The translations under genes were made by a program, and so were the position numbers. Under the pieces are notes generated by a model. The model worked only from the letters and a program-made list of their open reading frames with translations, did not search any database and was not told the DNA's origin. Shown here piece by piece: positions 36,017 through 48,152 of a stretch of 64,000 nucleotides of DNA; within the stretch, counting starts at the first letter, position 1, and every line of letters starts with the position of its first letter. The DNA comes from Aureispira sp. CCB-E (lineage in GTDB: Bacteria > Bacteroidota > Bacteroidia > Chitinophagales > Saprospiraceae), in contig NZ_CP133671.1 in the NCBI RefSeq assembly GCF_031326345.1, positions 7,250,352 to 7,314,351 on the forward strand, in the 5' to 3' direction.

Positions 36017-39010
36017 ATGAAAACTCCAAAACAAAAACTAAAACCAAGTTGGGAGGTACACGACCGTATCTTATGGGATCCCAAACTTAATGCCTTAGCA
36101 TTCTATATCGGTTATGAGGACCGTATGATAAAAGATGCTCTTGGTGAAAAATTATTAATTGACTGGGCAAGCAATGATATTCCTTGGAATAGAGTGCAAT
36201 ATATTCGCTGCGCCAATACGATTGTTTGGGATAGAGCCAAACGTATTGATTTGTTTGAGGACAATGAGCTACCAGCAGAGGCATTTAGAACTGATAGTCA
36301 ACATCTTCAAGCTTCAATTTTGATTGATAACATTCCTATTGTCCCTCAACCAACCTATGTTGCAACACTCCAAGATAGAACCAGTATTTTTACCATAGAA
36401 AACTGTTTTGTAGAATCTCTAAAATTAGTGAGTTATAATTTATTAACGGATAAATACCATTCTATATCTGCAAACAGTGAGGCAAGGCATACTGCTATTG
36501 TTCAATATCTGCAAGAACAAGACGCAGATATTATTTTATTGCAAGAAGTAGATGCTCCAATGCTCGAAAAATTATTAAAAGCAAATTGGAAACAGCCGAT
36601 TTATACTTCGGATATCAAACGAAAAGCAGCTACTTATTATCAAGAGCTAGTTGTTCTATCAAAATACCCTTTTTCATGGGTAGAATTTCAATATACTACG
36701 AATAAAAAGTTTCCAATTGCTAGTTGGAAATTTAACGGTCAGCCATTTCACGTTGCGAACGTACATTTGTCTAGTAATCGCACCAACAATGCCACAACTG
36801 TTCGGCAAGAACAGTTACGTATTCTATTACAGTATTTGAATCGCTTAGAAGGGACTATTTTGATAGGAGGTGATTTTAATAGTCGAGGACAAGAAGGATT
36901 AGAATTATTAGACAAAGAACAGTTTTGGGATGCATGGAGCACTCAACATCCTCATAAAGATGGATATACCTTTGAACCAAGTTATAATCCTCTAGCAGCA
37001 ATATCTACCCTAACAGGTCTGCCTGCACGCTTTGATCGCTTTTATATTCGAACGAGCCAAGAACAATATTGGAAAATAGAGCAAGCAGCTTTATTCGCCA
37101 ATCAAATGACAACAATGTCCTCTCCTATGTCTTTGCCTTCTGATCACTATGGTTTATCGTTAAATATTATTCATCAAAAGGCTACGGAAAAAATTGAGCC
37201 ACCAAGCAATTTTTGGAATACGATTGCTTCGACCTATCGCAGTGCTATTGTTATTCTTCCAGATGAGCATACATCGAAAAAAGTCCAAACAATACGGCAA
37301 CAATTTGATCGAAAATACAACCGATGGATGCCTCATATTACATTATTGTATGGCTTTTTACCAGATCGATATTTCGAGCAAGCAGCACAAGAATTAAGCA
37401 CTGTACTCAAAGCGTTTTCAGTATTTGAATTAGAATTAAAACAATATCAATTTTTCAATCAAAAAACAGAAACAATTGCTTGGCTAGAACCTGTTGAGCC
37501 CAATCAAGGTGGTCATTTGAAAAAATTACAACGTTTGATGCAACGTTTATTTGTAATGCAAAATGGGTTACCCAAAACAAAACTATCCTTTACTCCTCAT
37601 TTAAGTGTTGGTCAATTTAGGTCAATTGAACTAGCTAAGGAATCATTACCTCCTTGGAAAAAGACTAATTTTAAAGTCAAGCGTCTTGCACTTATCAGTC
37701 GTTGTCATCAAGAAGCATTTAAAATAAGATATACAATTGATTTAGAAACTGGTATTATTAATAATAATGCACCATCAAAAGTAGACGAACAGAATTTAGT
37801 TGAATTATTAAGTAATAAAAAAGCTGTAATATCTTTTCCAGAACAACAAAATAGGTCAATAATACTAGACATAATTCAGACTACTTGTGATAACATATTA
37901 GGTCAAGAGTACAAACTACATCAATTAGGTTCAACTGCTTTAGGTACCAATACCAGCACAAGCGATTTAGATATCTTGGCTGCAATTCCTAACGAATTAG
38001 ACCCTCTAGCTTTTTTAGAAAGAGTACAAATACAACTAAAAGGCTGGTATGAAACAGCTAGATTAATACAAGATGCCCAAGTTCCTATTTTAAAACTAAA
38101 AATGGAGGGCATTTCTATCGATTTGTTGTGTGTAGCCTATCCTACAGCATTCATATCATTGGATAACCTATCGGAAAAACATCGGTACTATTTCAGTGCA
38201 CAAGACTGGCAAGCAGTAACTGGAATTTTGGAAGCAAATTCCATTCTGACCTACAGTCAAAGAAAAATTTCGCTAGATAGTTTTCGCTGGTTTGTAAAAG
38301 CCATAAAAATATGGGCAACCGCTAGGAAAATAAAGGGAAATGCCTTTGGTTTTTTGGGAACCTATTCATGGACTATCTTAGCTCTTTGGGTGCTCGATCG
38401 TATTCCAAAGCAGGAAGATTTAGAGGACATTAGTACACTGATGCCTTATTTTTTCTCTCTCTTATCTCAATACAACTGGGCGCAACCTATTACTTTAATA
38501 AAAGAGCCTCGCTATCATCTGAGAGAGAAACAAGATCGAATGCCAATTCTAACAACGATCAAACCTTATTATAACAGTGCTAGAAATGTGACTCGATCTA
38601 CTGCTAGTATATTGCAACAAGAATTGAATAGAGGCAATGAAATTTTAAAAAATCAAAAGAAAGGAGCTATTTCTTGGAAATCTTTGTTTATGGCTATTGA
38701 TACTTCCTCTACAATAAATCTAACGATAAACATAAAAGCTAAAAGTTTGGAGCAATTAAATCAGGCTTGTGGTTGGGTCGAAGGGCATTTGGTAGGGCTT
38801 ATTATTGCGTTAGAACAAGTCTCTAATTTGATAATTCGCCCCTACCCTAGTATAGAATATAGGCATAATAAAGCTATCCTTCAACTAGGGTTGCTCTATC
38901 CAGATAGAGATAGTTTAAAGGCGTTGCTCCAACCTTATCTTAAAGACTTTATAGCATCTTTTGATTTTGACAATAAAGAACAACAATTGAAGTTTTCTTT
39001 TACCTTTTAG
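36017..39010 (+). CDS. Multidomain RNA end-repair protein: MJ1316 + EEP + 2H phosphoesterase + poly(A)-polymerase-like nucleotidyltransferase
   Basis: 997 residues, no signal peptide. Four modules can be read. (1) Residues 12-80: an MJ1316/DUF504 domain (VHDRILWDPKLNALAFYIGYEDR, in two pieces; IPWNRVQYIR, IVWDRAKRID), thought to recognise cyclic-phosphate RNA ends. (2) 135-385: an EEP domain with Asn141, Glu177 (LLQEVDAP), Asp286/Asn288 (GGDFNS), Asp340 and SDH 375-377. (3) 405-575: a 2H phosphoesterase with HIT at 440-442 and HLS at 528-530. (4) 590-960: a pol-beta-type nucleotidyltransferase with GS 638-639, Asp650, Asp652 and Asp702, followed by a poly(A)-polymerase central domain (FVKAIKIWATARKI, FGFLGTYSWTILAL) and an RNA-binding-like end (MPILTTIKPYYNSARNVTRS). 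It probably processes and re-extends damaged RNA 3' ends. No RNA ligase gene is adjacent. Confidence 0.85.
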   Translation: MKTPKQKLKPSWEVHDRILWDPKLNALAFYIGYEDRMIKDALGEKLLIDWASNDIPWNRVQYIRCANTIVWDRAKRIDLFEDNELPAEAFRTDSQHLQASILIDNIPIVPQPTYVATLQDRTSIFTIENCFVESLKLVSYNLLTDKYHSISANSEARHTAIVQYLQEQDADIILLQEVDAPMLEKLLKANWKQPIYTSDIKRKAATYYQELVVLSKYPFSWVEFQYTTNKKFPIASWKFNGQPFHVANVHLSSNRTNNATTVRQEQLRILLQYLNRLEGTILIGGDFNSRGQEGLELLDKEQFWDAWSTQHPHKDGYTFEPSYNPLAAISTLTGLPARFDRFYIRTSQEQYWKIEQAALFANQMTTMSSPMSLPSDHYGLSLNIIHQKATEKIEPPSNFWNTIASTYRSAIVILPDEHTSKKVQTIRQQFDRKYNRWMPHITLLYGFLPDRYFEQAAQELSTVLKAFSVFELELKQYQFFNQKTETIAWLEPVEPNQGGHLKKLQRLMQRLFVMQNGLPKTKLSFTPHLSVGQFRSIELAKESLPPWKKTNFKVKRLALISRCHQEAFKIRYTIDLETGIINNNAPSKVDEQNLVELLSNKKAVISFPEQQNRSIILDIIQTTCDNILGQEYKLHQLGSTALGTNTSTSDLDILAAIPNELDPLAFLERVQIQLKGWYETARLIQDAQVPILKLKMEGISIDLLCVAYPTAFISLDNLSEKHRYYFSAQDWQAVTGILEANSILTYSQRKISLDSFRWFVKAIKIWATARKIKGNAFGFLGTYSWTILALWVLDRIPKQEDLEDISTLMPYFFSLLSQYNWAQPITLIKEPRYHLREKQDRMPILTTIKPYYNSARNVTRSTASILQQELNRGNEILKNQKKGAISWKSLFMAIDTSSTINLTINIKAKSLEQLNQACGWVEGHLVGLIIALEQVSNLIIRPYPSIEYRHNKAILQLGLLYPDRDSLKALLQPYLKDFIASFDFDNKEQQLKFSFTF

Positions 39011-39033
39011 ACAAGATTAAGTTAAGTGTAAAC

Positions 39034-39070
39034 AAAAAGGAGCTGCTCAACTAAGAACAGCTCCTTTAAT
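39034..39070. terminator. Bidirectional terminator between the RNA repair gene and rpoC
   Basis: AAAGGAGCTG (39036-39045) pairs with CAGCTCCTTT (39058-39067). A T-run follows on the minus strand (rpoC side) and a weaker one on the plus strand. Confidence 0.85.
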
Positions 39071-39090
39071 TTATCTTTCAGAGAAAATTG

Positions 39091-42000
39091 TTATTCTCCA
39101 ATAATAACCTCTTCTTCCGCAGCAGCAGCTTCTGCTCTACGTTTCGCTTCAATTGCTTCCATTTTTTCCATGTCTGCAACAATAAGATTATCAAAATGTC
39201 TAAGACCTGTACCCGCTGGAATTTTCTTACCAACAATTACATTTTCTTTTAGACCTTGCAAAGTATCAGCAGAAGCAGAAATAGAAGCTGTACTCAATAC
39301 TTTTGTAGTTTCTTGGAACGATGCAGCTGAAATCCAGCTCTTCGTACCCAAAGAAGATTTTGTAATCCCTTGTAACAATGGTTTTGCGGTAGCAGGAATA
39401 GCTGCACGTGCTTGTAAAACTTTACGATCGTTACGTTTCAAATAAGCCTTTTCTTCTTGGAATTGACGCTCAGTAATCAACATACCCGCTACAATTTTGC
39501 TAGAACCTCCAGCATCCTCAACGATTAACTTATCGTAAATATCTTCGTTCTCTTCTAAGAAATCGCTTTTTAGTACAGCCTCTTTTTCCAAGAACTTAGT
39601 ATCACCAGCATCCAAGATTTGAACCTTGCGCATCATTTGACGCACAATTACCTCAATATGTTTGTCATTAATTGTAATACCTTGTGCACGATAAACTTCT
39701 TGAACACCATTCACTAAATACTGCTGTACCGCAAACGGTCCTTCGATAGATAAGATATCATGTGGTGCAATATTACCATTTGATAATGGCATACCAGCAC
39801 GGACAAAATCTCCCTCTTGAACCAAGATATGACGAGAAAGTCCAATTAAGTACTTGCGTTTTTGACCATCTCTAGCCGTAACGATACACTCACGGTTACC
39901 ACGCTTGATACGACCAAAACTAACAACACCATCGATTTCAGTAGCCACAGCAGGAGTAGATGGTTTACGTGCCTCAAACAACTCTGTTACACGAGGCAAA
40001 CCACCCGTGATATCCTGGATTTTACCCATTACACGAGGAATCTTAACAATTGCTTGTCCTTTTACTACCTTTTGCTCGTCGCTAACATCAATGAATGCGC
40101 CTACAGGTACGTTATAAGAACGAAGAGTCTCACCACTAGCATCTACAATTTTAATGGCAGGTACTTGCTTTTTGTTTTTAGATTCAATAACAACAAACTG
40201 CTCGTGACCTGTTTGCTCATCACGTTCTACACGGTAAGTTTTACCTTCAACGATATTTTCAAATTCAATGGAACCATCAAACTCAGTAATGATCGCTGCA
40301 TTATATGGATCCCAATCACAGATTTTTTCTCCTTTAGTAATCATAGCACCATCTTGGACATATAGTCCAGCACCATACATGATATAGTTAGAAGATAAAA
40401 CGCGATTTGTTTTTGTATCAATAATACGTACTTCACCAGAACGAGAAATAACAATCGGTAATTCTGTGCCTTTCTCTTCGTCTTTATAAGTTACCGTTCT
40501 TACACCATCAAATTCGATACGACCTTCAAACTTAGAAACCAAGCTTGATTCTTCTACCGTATATGATGCCGTACCCCCTACGTGGAACGTACGAAGTGTT
40601 AACTGCGTACCCGGCTCACCAATAGACTGAGCAGCAATAATACCAACAGCATCTCCTAACTCTGCCAAGCGACCTGTTGCTAAGTTTTTACCATAACATT
40701 TTAGACAAACACCACGTTTTGCTTCACATGTTAAGACAGAACGTACAATAACCATTTCAATACCTACTTCTTCAATCAACAATGCCATTTCAGGAGAAAT
40801 AACTTCCTCTGTTGATACCAATAGTTCGTCTGTCTCTGGATGGTAAACATTATGCAAAGGATAACGACCTTCGATACGATCACTCAAAGACTGAATAATC
40901 TTATCGTTTTCAATCAAGGCAGTACGTACAATACCTCTCAATGTACCACAACTATCAATGTTAATCACTACATCTTGAGCAACGTCTACCAAACGACGTG
41001 TCAAATATCCAGCATCTGCCGTTTTTAATGCCGTATCCGCCAAACCTTTACGAGCACCATGCGTAGAGATAAAGTACTCTAATACCGACAATCCTTGTAC
41101 GAAGTTCGCCAATACGGGGTTTTCGATAATTGCTCCCCCAGTATCACCAGATTTTCTAGGTTTTGCCATCAATCCACGCAATCCACACAACTGCTTAATT
41201 TGTTGTTTAGATCCACGAGCACCAGAATCCAACATCATATATACCGAGTTAAATCCTTGTTTGTGTGCTGCCATTTCATCCATCAAGACGTTGGTAATCT
41301 CGTTATCCGCCTGCGTCCATTCATCGATAATTTGGTTATAACGCTCATTATTCGTAATAAGTCCCATGTTATAATTGTTCCAAATATCTTCAATTTCGTC
41401 ATGCGCAGTTTCCAATCGTTTTGAACGAATAGAAGGAGTAATCAAATCTGGAAGGTTGAAAGACAAACCACCACGGTAAGCCCAATAGAATCCCATATCT
41501 TTAATATCATCCAAGAAAAGTGCCGTAGTACTAGTATTGGTTCTCTTTAGAATATTAGAGATAACTTTCTTCAAATTTCTTTTTGACAATTCTTGGTTGA
41601 TGAAAGGTACCGTTTCTGGCACTTTTTCATTGAAGATAACACGACCAACAGTTGTCTCTATACGCTTACCATAAGTCAAGTTACCATTTTCGTCTTCTGT
41701 TCTTGCACGAACTTTGATAATAGCATGCAAATCAACATTCCCCTCATTATAGGCAATGATGACCTCTTCAGATGAATAAAACGCGCGACCTTCTCCTTTT
41801 ACTTTTACATCGTCAGTACTGCGTTTTTCTTTGGTTAGGTAATACAATCCTAAAACCATATCCTGTGAAGGAAGTGTGATTGGCGTACCATTTTGAGGAT
41901 TCAACATATTGTGTGCCGAAAGCATCAACATTTGAGCCTCTAAGATTGCTTGGTTCCCCAATGGAACGTGTACCGCCATCTGGTCACCATCAAAATCCGC

Positions 42001-43431
42001 GTTAAATGCAGAACAAACCAAAGGATGTAATTGAATTGCTTTCCCTTCAATCAACGTTGGCTGAAAAGCCTGAATTGACAAACGGTGAAGCGTAGGAGCA
42101 CGGTTAAGCATAACAGGGTGTCCCTTCAATACATTCTCCAAAATATCCCAAATAATGGGGTCTTTTCGATCAACTAATTTCTTAGCCGATTTTACAGTCT
42201 TAACAATACCACGTTCAATCAACTTACGGATAACAAATGGTTTGAACAACTCAGCAGCCATTCCTTTAGGAATACCACATTCGTGCAATTTTAAAGTAGG
42301 TCCTACTACAATTACCGAACGCCCTGAGTAATCCACACGTTTACCCAATAAGTTTTGACGGAAACGCCCTTGCTTACCTTTCAGAACATCTGACAAAGAT
42401 TTCAAAGCACGTCCACCTTCTGCTTTTACAGCATTTGACTTACGTGAGTTATCGAATAGAGAATCGACAGCTTCTTGCAACATACGTTTTTCGTTACGTA
42501 AGATTACCTCAGGAGCTTTGATTTCTAATAAACGCTTTAAACGGTTGTTACGAATAATAACACGACGATACAAATCGTTCATATCTGAACTTGCAAAACG
42601 ACCACCATCTAAAGGTACCAATGGACGCAATTCTGGTGGAATGACAGGTAAATATTCAATTACCATCCACTCAGGTTTGTTTTCCATACGAGTGTGTCCA
42701 TCTCTAAAAGCCTCAACAACACGCAAACGCTTTAATGCTTCTGATTTACGTTGTTGAGAATTTTCTGTCGCTGCTTTGTGACGCAACTCGTAAGCGATCT
42801 TGTCTAGCTCCATACGGCTCAACAATTCTCTTACAGCATCTGCTCCCATTTTAGCGATAAATTTATTTGGATCATCATCAGGAAGTAAGTGGTTCTCCTT
42901 AGGAAGAGATTCCATGATGTCCAAATACTCTTCTTCTGTAATCAAGTCTTTAACTTCACTACCATTAATTTCTCTATCCGCAACAATACCTGGTTGAATC
43001 ACCACGTAACGCTCGTAATAGATAATTGTCTCTAATTTCTTAGAAGAATAGCCTAGTAAGTAACCAATCTTATTTGGTAATGATTTGAAGTACCAAATAT
43101 GAACAACAGGAACGACCAACTTGATGTGTCCCATACGTTCACGACGTACTTTTTTCTCTGTTACTTCAACCCCACAACGATCACATACAATACCTTTATA
43201 ACGAATACGTTTATATTTACCGCAGTAACATTCATAATCCTTTACAGGACCGAATATACGCTCACAAAATAGCCCGTCACGTTCTGGTTTGTAAGAGCGG
43301 TAGTTAATGGTTTCTGGTTTTAAAACCTCACCATAAGAACGCTCTAAAATAGCATCTGGAGAAGCCAAACTCAATACGATTGAATCGAATTTAGGTCTTG
43401 ACTTAGCGTTGTAATTCTTTTTAAAAGGCAT
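39091..43431 (-). CDS. rpoC: RNA polymerase beta-prime subunit
   Basis: 1446 residues, full length for Bacteroidota. It forms the catalytic half of RNA polymerase. The N-terminal zinc site is Cys68, Cys70, Cys83, Cys86 (CYCGKYKR ... CDRCG); the Mg-binding [15 protein letters not shown] is at about 475; the second zinc site [16 protein letters not shown] and the trigger-loop/bridge-helix region ([32 protein letters not shown]) are intact. It is the last gene of the long minus-strand cluster and ends at a bidirectional terminator. The C-terminus has a typical acidic/Ala tail. Confidence 0.98.
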   Translation of the reverse strand: MPFKKNYNAKSRPKFDSIVLSLASPDAILERSYGEVLKPETINYRSYKPERDGLFCERIFGPVKDYECYCGKYKRIRYKGIVCDRCGVEVTEKKVRRERMGHIKLVVPVVHIWYFKSLPNKIGYLLGYSSKKLETIIYYERYVVIQPGIVADREINGSEVKDLITEEEYLDIMESLPKENHLLPDDDPNKFIAKMGADAVRELLSRMELDKIAYELRHKAATENSQQRKSEALKRLRVVEAFRDGHTRMENKPEWMVIEYLPVIPPELRPLVPLDGGRFASSDMNDLYRRVIIRNNRLKRLLEIKAPEVILRNEKRMLQEAVDSLFDNSRKSNAVKAEGGRALKSLSDVLKGKQGRFRQNLLGKRVDYSGRSVIVVGPTLKLHECGIPKGMAAELFKPFVIRKLIERGIVKTVKSAKKLVDRKDPIIWDILENVLKGHPVMLNRAPTLHRLSIQAFQPTLIEGKAIQLHPLVCSAFNADFDGDQMAVHVPLGNQAILEAQMLMLSAHNMLNPQNGTPITLPSQDMVLGLYYLTKEKRSTDDVKVKGEGRAFYSSEEVIIAYNEGNVDLHAIIKVRARTEDENGNLTYGKRIETTVGRVIFNEKVPETVPFINQELSKRNLKKVISNILKRTNTSTTALFLDDIKDMGFYWAYRGGLSFNLPDLITPSIRSKRLETAHDEIEDIWNNYNMGLITNNERYNQIIDEWTQADNEITNVLMDEMAAHKQGFNSVYMMLDSGARGSKQQIKQLCGLRGLMAKPRKSGDTGGAIIENPVLANFVQGLSVLEYFISTHGARKGLADTALKTADAGYLTRRLVDVAQDVVINIDSCGTLRGIVRTALIENDKIIQSLSDRIEGRYPLHNVYHPETDELLVSTEEVISPEMALLIEEVGIEMVIVRSVLTCEAKRGVCLKCYGKNLATGRLAELGDAVGIIAAQSIGEPGTQLTLRTFHVGGTASYTVEESSLVSKFEGRIEFDGVRTVTYKDEEKGTELPIVISRSGEVRIIDTKTNRVLSSNYIMYGAGLYVQDGAMITKGEKICDWDPYNAAIITEFDGSIEFENIVEGKTYRVERDEQTGHEQFVVIESKNKKQVPAIKIVDASGETLRSYNVPVGAFIDVSDEQKVVKGQAIVKIPRVMGKIQDITGGLPRVTELFEARKPSTPAVATEIDGVVSFGRIKRGNRECIVTARDGQKRKYLIGLSRHILVQEGDFVRAGMPLSNGNIAPHDILSIEGPFAVQQYLVNGVQEVYRAQGITINDKHIEVIVRQMMRKVQILDAGDTKFLEKEAVLKSDFLEENEDIYDKLIVEDAGGSSKIVAGMLITERQFQEEKAYLKRNDRKVLQARAAIPATAKPLLQGITKSSLGTKSWISAASFQETTKVLSTASISASADTLQGLKENVIVGKKIPAGTGLRHFDNLIVADMEKMEAIEAKRRAEAAAAEEEVIIGE

Positions 43432-43491
43432 AAATCTATTTTTTTTATAATCTGCTAGTACCGTTCGAAAGCACTTTAAAGATTAAGGGCT

Positions 43492-43527
43492 AAAACCTTT
43501 CAAGGTTTTGACGCCTTGAAAGGTTTT
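43492..43527. repeat. Long perfect inverted repeat between rpoB and rpoC
   Basis: AAAACCTTTCAAGG (43492-43505) pairs perfectly with CCTTGAAAGGTTTT (43514-43527) around an 8-nt loop. It lies in the 151-nt rpoB-rpoC gap. No T-run that would stop transcription completely; it may be a processing site, attenuator or a mobile palindrome of a type common in this phylum. Confidence 0.7.
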
Positions 43528-43582
43528 GATATAAATAAGCTATTTATTTTTATTCTTAAAACAACGAAGCGTAATTCGTGTC

Positions 43583-46500
43583 TTATTCAAACTTAATTTC
43601 AAGGGCTAACCCTCTAAGTTCGTGCACCAATACGTTAAATGATTCAGGAATACTAGACTCAGGCAAGTTATCCCCTTTAACGATTGCTTCGTATGCTTTA
43701 GCACGACCAATAATATCATCCGACTTAATGGTCAATAACTCTTGAAGGATACTAGCCGCACCAAATGCCTCTAGTGCCCATACCTCCATCTCACCAAAAC
43801 GCTGACCACCAAATTGAGCTTTACCACCCAATGGTTGTTGAGTAATCAACGAGTAAGGTCCGATAGAACGAGCGTGCATCTTATCATCTACCATATGCGC
43901 CAGTTTCAACATGTAGATAACCCCAACCGTTGCTTCTTGATGGAATCGGTCTCCAGTCTCACCATCGTATAAATGCGTTTGACCAAAGTAAGGTAATCCA
44001 GCCTCTTGAACAAATTTGTCAATTTGGTCAGATTTTGCTCCATCAAAAATAGGCGTTGCAAACTTCATGTTTAGTTTCTCACCAGCCCACCCAAGAACAG
44101 TTTCGAATATCTGTCCAAGGTTCATACGAGAAGGTACCCCAAGTGGATTCAAGATAATATCCATTGGTGTTCCATCTTCCAAGTATGGCATATCTTCATC
44201 GCGAACAATTCTAGCAACAATTCCCTTGTTACCGTGACGACCAGCTAATTTATCTCCTACTTTTAGTTTACGTTTCTTAGCCAAGTAAACCTTAGCTAAT
44301 TTGAGTACTCCAGCAGGCAATTCATCACCAATCGTAATCGCAAATTTGTCGCGCTTGTAGTTACTAATGATTTGATTTACTTTAATACTGTAGTTGTGTA
44401 ACAACTGACGAACCAATTTGTTCGTGTTGTCATCATTGGTCCAATTCGAGTAATCTACCGCGCTATAATCGATGTCTTTTAAGCCACGTTCTGTAAACTT
44501 AGCGTCTTTTTCGATCAATTGCTCATTGTAAATTGACTTGATTCCTTCAGAAGTTTTTCCTTCTAACAGAGCCAACAACTTCGTTACTAAAGTATCTTTT
44601 AACTTAGCAATTTCATTATCAAAATCACTATCCAATTTAGATAGCAATTTCTTATCCATTGCTTTTTGTACTTTATCTTTCTTCGCACGTTTGAACAAAC
44701 GCTTATCAATGATAACCCCCTTAGTAGAAGGAGACGCTTTTAAAGAAGCATCTTTTACATCACCTGCTTTGTCACCAAAAATCGCACGTAGTAATTTTTC
44801 TTCTGGTGTTGGATCAGATTCACCTTTAGGCGTAATCTTACCAACAATAATATCACGTTCCTTAATCCAAGCACCGATACGAATCAACCCGTTCTCATCC
44901 AAGTTTCGAGTCGCATCTTCACTTACGTTAGGAATATCATTTGTAAATTCTTCTTCTCCTAATTTTGTATCGCGAACATCTACTTCAAACGCTTCGATGT
45001 GCAAAGAAGTAAAGATATCTTCGCGAACAACACGCTCAGAAAGAACAATCGCATCCTCAAAGTTATACCCTTTCCAAGGCATAAAGGCTACTTTTAGGTT
45101 TTGTCCCAAAGCCAACTCACCATCTTGTGTAGCGTATCCTTGACAAAGAACCTTTCCTAAATGTACTCGCTCTCCTTTTGCTACGATTGGTTTTAAGTTG
45201 ATGCATGAGTTTTGGTTTGTTCTTCTAAACTTAACCAAGTCATAAGTAGTATAATCATCATCAAAAGACACCGCACGTTCTTCATCTGTACGATCGTATT
45301 TGATAACAATTTTTGTTGCATCTACATAATCAACAACACCATCCCCTTCTGCATTAATCAACATTCTAGAGTCACGAGCCACTTTACCTTCCAATCCAGT
45401 TCCAACAATTGGAGACTGAGGTTTTAATAAAGGTACCGCTTGACGCTGCATGTTCGATCCCATCAAGGCACGGTTGGCATCATCATGAGACAAGAAAGGA
45501 ATTAAAGAAGCCGAAACACCTACAATTTGATTCGGAGAAATATCGATAAACTCAATTTCATCTGGGCTTAATACAGGGAATTCACCATGTTGACGACACT
45601 TAATACGGTCTGTTGCAAATTCTCCTTTAGTATTTAACTTAGCATTCGCTTGAGCAATAATTTTGTAATCTTCTTGTTCTGCTGACAAGTATTGAGGATT
45701 ATTACCAAAATCTACCCGTATACCATCCAAAATAGGACGATAAGGCGTTTCGATAAAGCCCATTTTATTGATTTTTGCATGTACACAAAGTGTAGAGATC
45801 AAACCAATATTAGGTCCCTCAGGAGTTTCAATCGTACACAAACGACCATAATGAGAGTAATGAACGTCACGCACCTCAAATCCTGCACGCTCTCTAGAAA
45901 GACCACCAGGTCCTAGTGCTGAAATACGACGTTTGTGTGTAATTTCAGAAAGAGGGTTGGTTTGATCCAAAAACTGTGATAACTGACTGGTACCAAAGAA
46001 AGAGTTAATAACAGAAGATAGTGTACGAGCATTGATCAAATCTACTGGCGTAAACACCTCGTTATCACGAACATTCATACGTTCACGAATGGTACGAGCC
46101 ATACGAGCCAAACCTACTCCAAACTGAGAATATAATTGCTCTCCAACTGTACGGACACGACGATTACTCAAATGATCGATATCATCAATTTCCGCTTTTT
46201 GGTTGATCAAACGAACCAAATAAGTTACAATTTCGATAATATCTTCTTTGGTAAGTACGCTAACGTCACGGCTTGTGTTTAACTCTAGTTTTCTGTTAAT
46301 CTTATAACGACCAACATCCCCTAAGTTGTAACGCTTGTCAGAGAAGAATAATTTTTCAATAATACCTCTTGCTGTTTCCTCATCTGGTGGGTCAGAACCA
46401 CGCAATTGGCGATAAATATGTTGAACGGCTTCGATTTCTGAGTTCGAAGTATCTTTTTGCAAAGTATTGTAGATTACCGAGTAGTCCTCTTCTACATCCT

Positions 46501-47416
46501 CCTTCTGAAGGATTACACTTTCAACATCTACCTCAAGAACATCTTCAATATTCGAAGCGTCTAGGATAACATCACGTTCCAAGATAACCTCAATACGTTC
46601 GATAGAAACAACCTCCCCAGTATCTTCATCTACGAAGTCCTCTGTCCAGTTACGCAAAACACGAGCAGCTAATTTTCTTCCCAAGTTTGCTTCTAAAGAT
46701 TCGCGAGTAGCAGGAATTTCATCTGCCAAACCGAATAAGTTTAAGATATCTTTATCTCCATCATAACCGATAGCACGCAACAACGTAGTCACAGGGAACT
46801 TTTTCTTACGGTCGATGTATGCATACATAACAGAGTTGATGTCAGTAGCAAATTCCATCCATGCTCCTTTAAAAGGAATTACACGAGCAGAATAAATCTT
46901 TGTACCATTAGGGTGACGGCTTTGACCGAAGAATACACCTGGTGAACGATGTAATTGAGAAACAATAACACGTTCAGCACCATTTACAACAAAGGTACCT
47001 TTAGGTGTCATGTATGGGATATTTCCCAAAAATACATCTTGAACAGTTTGTTCAAAATCCACGTGTTCTTCATCATTACAAGAAAGACGTAATTTTGCTT
47101 TTAGAGGCACACTATATGTCAGACCTCGCTCCATACACTCTTCTATAGAGTATCGTGGGGGGTCGATAAAATAGTTCAAAAATTCTAAAACAAAAATATT
47201 ACGGGCATCTGTGATAGGAAAATTCTCCTGAAACACTTGGTATAAACCCTCGTTGATTCTGCTTTCTGGAGTAGTCTCTAATTGAAAGAACTCCTGAAAA
47301 GACTTCACTTGGATCTCTAAGAAATCAGGATATTGATCCTCATGCTTAATTTTACCAAAATTATGTCTTGTATTTTCAGGTGCACCGCGATGGCTTGTAT
47401 TGTTAAGAGATGACAT
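43583..47416 (-). CDS. rpoB: RNA polymerase beta subunit
   Basis: 1277 residues. Recognised along its whole length: N-terminal lobe with [22 protein letters not shown] (in two parts), the rifampicin-pocket segment [26 protein letters not shown] (in two parts, with the sensitive-type residues), [40 protein letters not shown], the [14 protein letters not shown] segment and the C-terminal [21 protein letters not shown]. An insertion of about 100 residues near 960-1060 is the usual Bacteroidota one. It lies 151 nt upstream of rpoC and 216 nt downstream of rplL. Confidence 0.98.
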   Translation of the reverse strand: MSSLNNTSHRGAPENTRHNFGKIKHEDQYPDFLEIQVKSFQEFFQLETTPESRINEGLYQVFQENFPITDARNIFVLEFLNYFIDPPRYSIEECMERGLTYSVPLKAKLRLSCNDEEHVDFEQTVQDVFLGNIPYMTPKGTFVVNGAERVIVSQLHRSPGVFFGQSRHPNGTKIYSARVIPFKGAWMEFATDINSVMYAYIDRKKKFPVTTLLRAIGYDGDKDILNLFGLADEIPATRESLEANLGRKLAARVLRNWTEDFVDEDTGEVVSIERIEVILERDVILDASNIEDVLEVDVESVILQKEDVEEDYSVIYNTLQKDTSNSEIEAVQHIYRQLRGSDPPDEETARGIIEKLFFSDKRYNLGDVGRYKINRKLELNTSRDVSVLTKEDIIEIVTYLVRLINQKAEIDDIDHLSNRRVRTVGEQLYSQFGVGLARMARTIRERMNVRDNEVFTPVDLINARTLSSVINSFFGTSQLSQFLDQTNPLSEITHKRRISALGPGGLSRERAGFEVRDVHYSHYGRLCTIETPEGPNIGLISTLCVHAKINKMGFIETPYRPILDGIRVDFGNNPQYLSAEQEDYKIIAQANAKLNTKGEFATDRIKCRQHGEFPVLSPDEIEFIDISPNQIVGVSASLIPFLSHDDANRALMGSNMQRQAVPLLKPQSPIVGTGLEGKVARDSRMLINAEGDGVVDYVDATKIVIKYDRTDEERAVSFDDDYTTYDLVKFRRTNQNSCINLKPIVAKGERVHLGKVLCQGYATQDGELALGQNLKVAFMPWKGYNFEDAIVLSERVVREDIFTSLHIEAFEVDVRDTKLGEEEFTNDIPNVSEDATRNLDENGLIRIGAWIKERDIIVGKITPKGESDPTPEEKLLRAIFGDKAGDVKDASLKASPSTKGVIIDKRLFKRAKKDKVQKAMDKKLLSKLDSDFDNEIAKLKDTLVTKLLALLEGKTSEGIKSIYNEQLIEKDAKFTERGLKDIDYSAVDYSNWTNDDNTNKLVRQLLHNYSIKVNQIISNYKRDKFAITIGDELPAGVLKLAKVYLAKKRKLKVGDKLAGRHGNKGIVARIVRDEDMPYLEDGTPMDIILNPLGVPSRMNLGQIFETVLGWAGEKLNMKFATPIFDGAKSDQIDKFVQEAGLPYFGQTHLYDGETGDRFHQEATVGVIYMLKLAHMVDDKMHARSIGPYSLITQQPLGGKAQFGGQRFGEMEVWALEAFGAASILQELLTIKSDDIIGRAKAYEAIVKGDNLPESSIPESFNVLVHELRGLALEIKFE

Positions 47417-47551
47417 GAAGCTAATTTTATAAAGTTACGACGCAGAATAGAATATTGTTCTGCCAATTTATTATCAAATAATTACAATTGGCAATATTCT
47501 ATTAAAATAAAACAGGAAAATCCGACTTTTGTCAGATTATTAATAGAGCAA

Positions 47552-47583
47552 TAGGCTTAGCTACCATAGAGTAACTAAGCCTA
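47552..47583 (-). promoter_or_regulatory. Hairpin in the rplL-rpoB gap, possible attenuator
   Basis: TAGGCTTAG pairs with CTAAGCCTA (9 perfect pairs, 14-nt loop). Further toward rpoB a short stem CTGAC-AAAA-GTCGG is followed by ATTTT (about 47522-47536). The position matches that of the well-known partial attenuator between rplL and rpoB in enteric bacteria; function here is inference. Confidence 0.5.
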
Positions 47584-47632
47584 CACTTATATTTAAAAGT
47601 ATAGTGTATGCGTAGATATCACCAAACTTTCA

Positions 47633-48010
47633 TTATTTTAACTCTACTTCAGCACCTACTGCTTCCAAAGCAGCTTTTAAGCTCTCAGCTTCGTCTTTAG
47701 GAGCACCTTCTTTAACAGCACATGGAGCACCGTCAACAAGTTCTTTTGCTTCTTTAAGACCTACACCTAATAGAGTTTTGATTTCTTTAACAACTTTCAA
47801 CTTACCAGCACCAGCTGATTTCAACATTACGTCAAATTCAGTTTTCTCAGCAGCAGCATCTCCACCAGCTGCACCAGGTCCAGCAGCTACAGCTACAGCA
47901 GCAGCAGCAGGCTCGATACCATAAGTTTCTTTAAGAATGTCAGCTAGTTCTTTAACGTCTTTTACTGTCAAGTTTACTAGTTCTTCTGCTAATTTAGTTA
48001 GATCAGCCAT
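47633..48010 (-). CDS. rplL: Ribosomal protein L7/L12
   Basis: 125 residues. The start is the ATG at 48010 giving [20 protein letters not shown]; an upstream in-frame ATG at 48055 would add 15 atypical residues in the leader and is rejected. N-terminal dimerisation helices, an Ala/Gly-rich hinge ([16 protein letters not shown]) and the C-terminal factor-binding domain ([38 protein letters not shown]) are all present. It forms the ribosomal stalk with L10. Confidence 0.97.
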   Translation of the reverse strand: MADLTKLAEELVNLTVKDVKELADILKETYGIEPAAAAVAVAAGPGAAGGDAAAEKTEFDVMLKSAGAGKLKVVKEIKTLLGVGLKEAKELVDGAPCAVKEGAPKDEAESLKAALEAVGAEVELK

Positions 48011-48152
48011 TTTGATTATTGATTTTAAATTTCCTAAGAGAAATAAGTTTTCCAAATAAAATATTTACGAAGCAATTCTGTGTGGAAGCAAAGAAGTAGC
48101 TTCAATAAAAAGTTGCGTGTAACAAAGAACAACTTTATTTAGACCATAAGTG

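Noticed and set aside
39862..40365. 167-residue plus-strand frame inside rpoC
   Set aside because: Antisense shadow of rpoC; no domain and Thr/Asn/Tyr-rich composition.
44538..45143. 201-residue plus-strand frame inside rpoB
   Set aside because: It is antisense to a highly conserved part of rpoB, and its sequence is Ser/Arg-rich in a way expected from the opposite strand.
48011..48055. Longer start for rplL at 48055
   Set aside because: It adds 15 residues not found in L7/L12; [11 protein letters not shown] is the standard N-terminus.
48011..48152. Known L10 leader autoregulatory motif before rplL
   Set aside because: The L10 leader should lie before rplJ rather than before rplL, and I could not draw the conserved kink-turn in either gap by eye.
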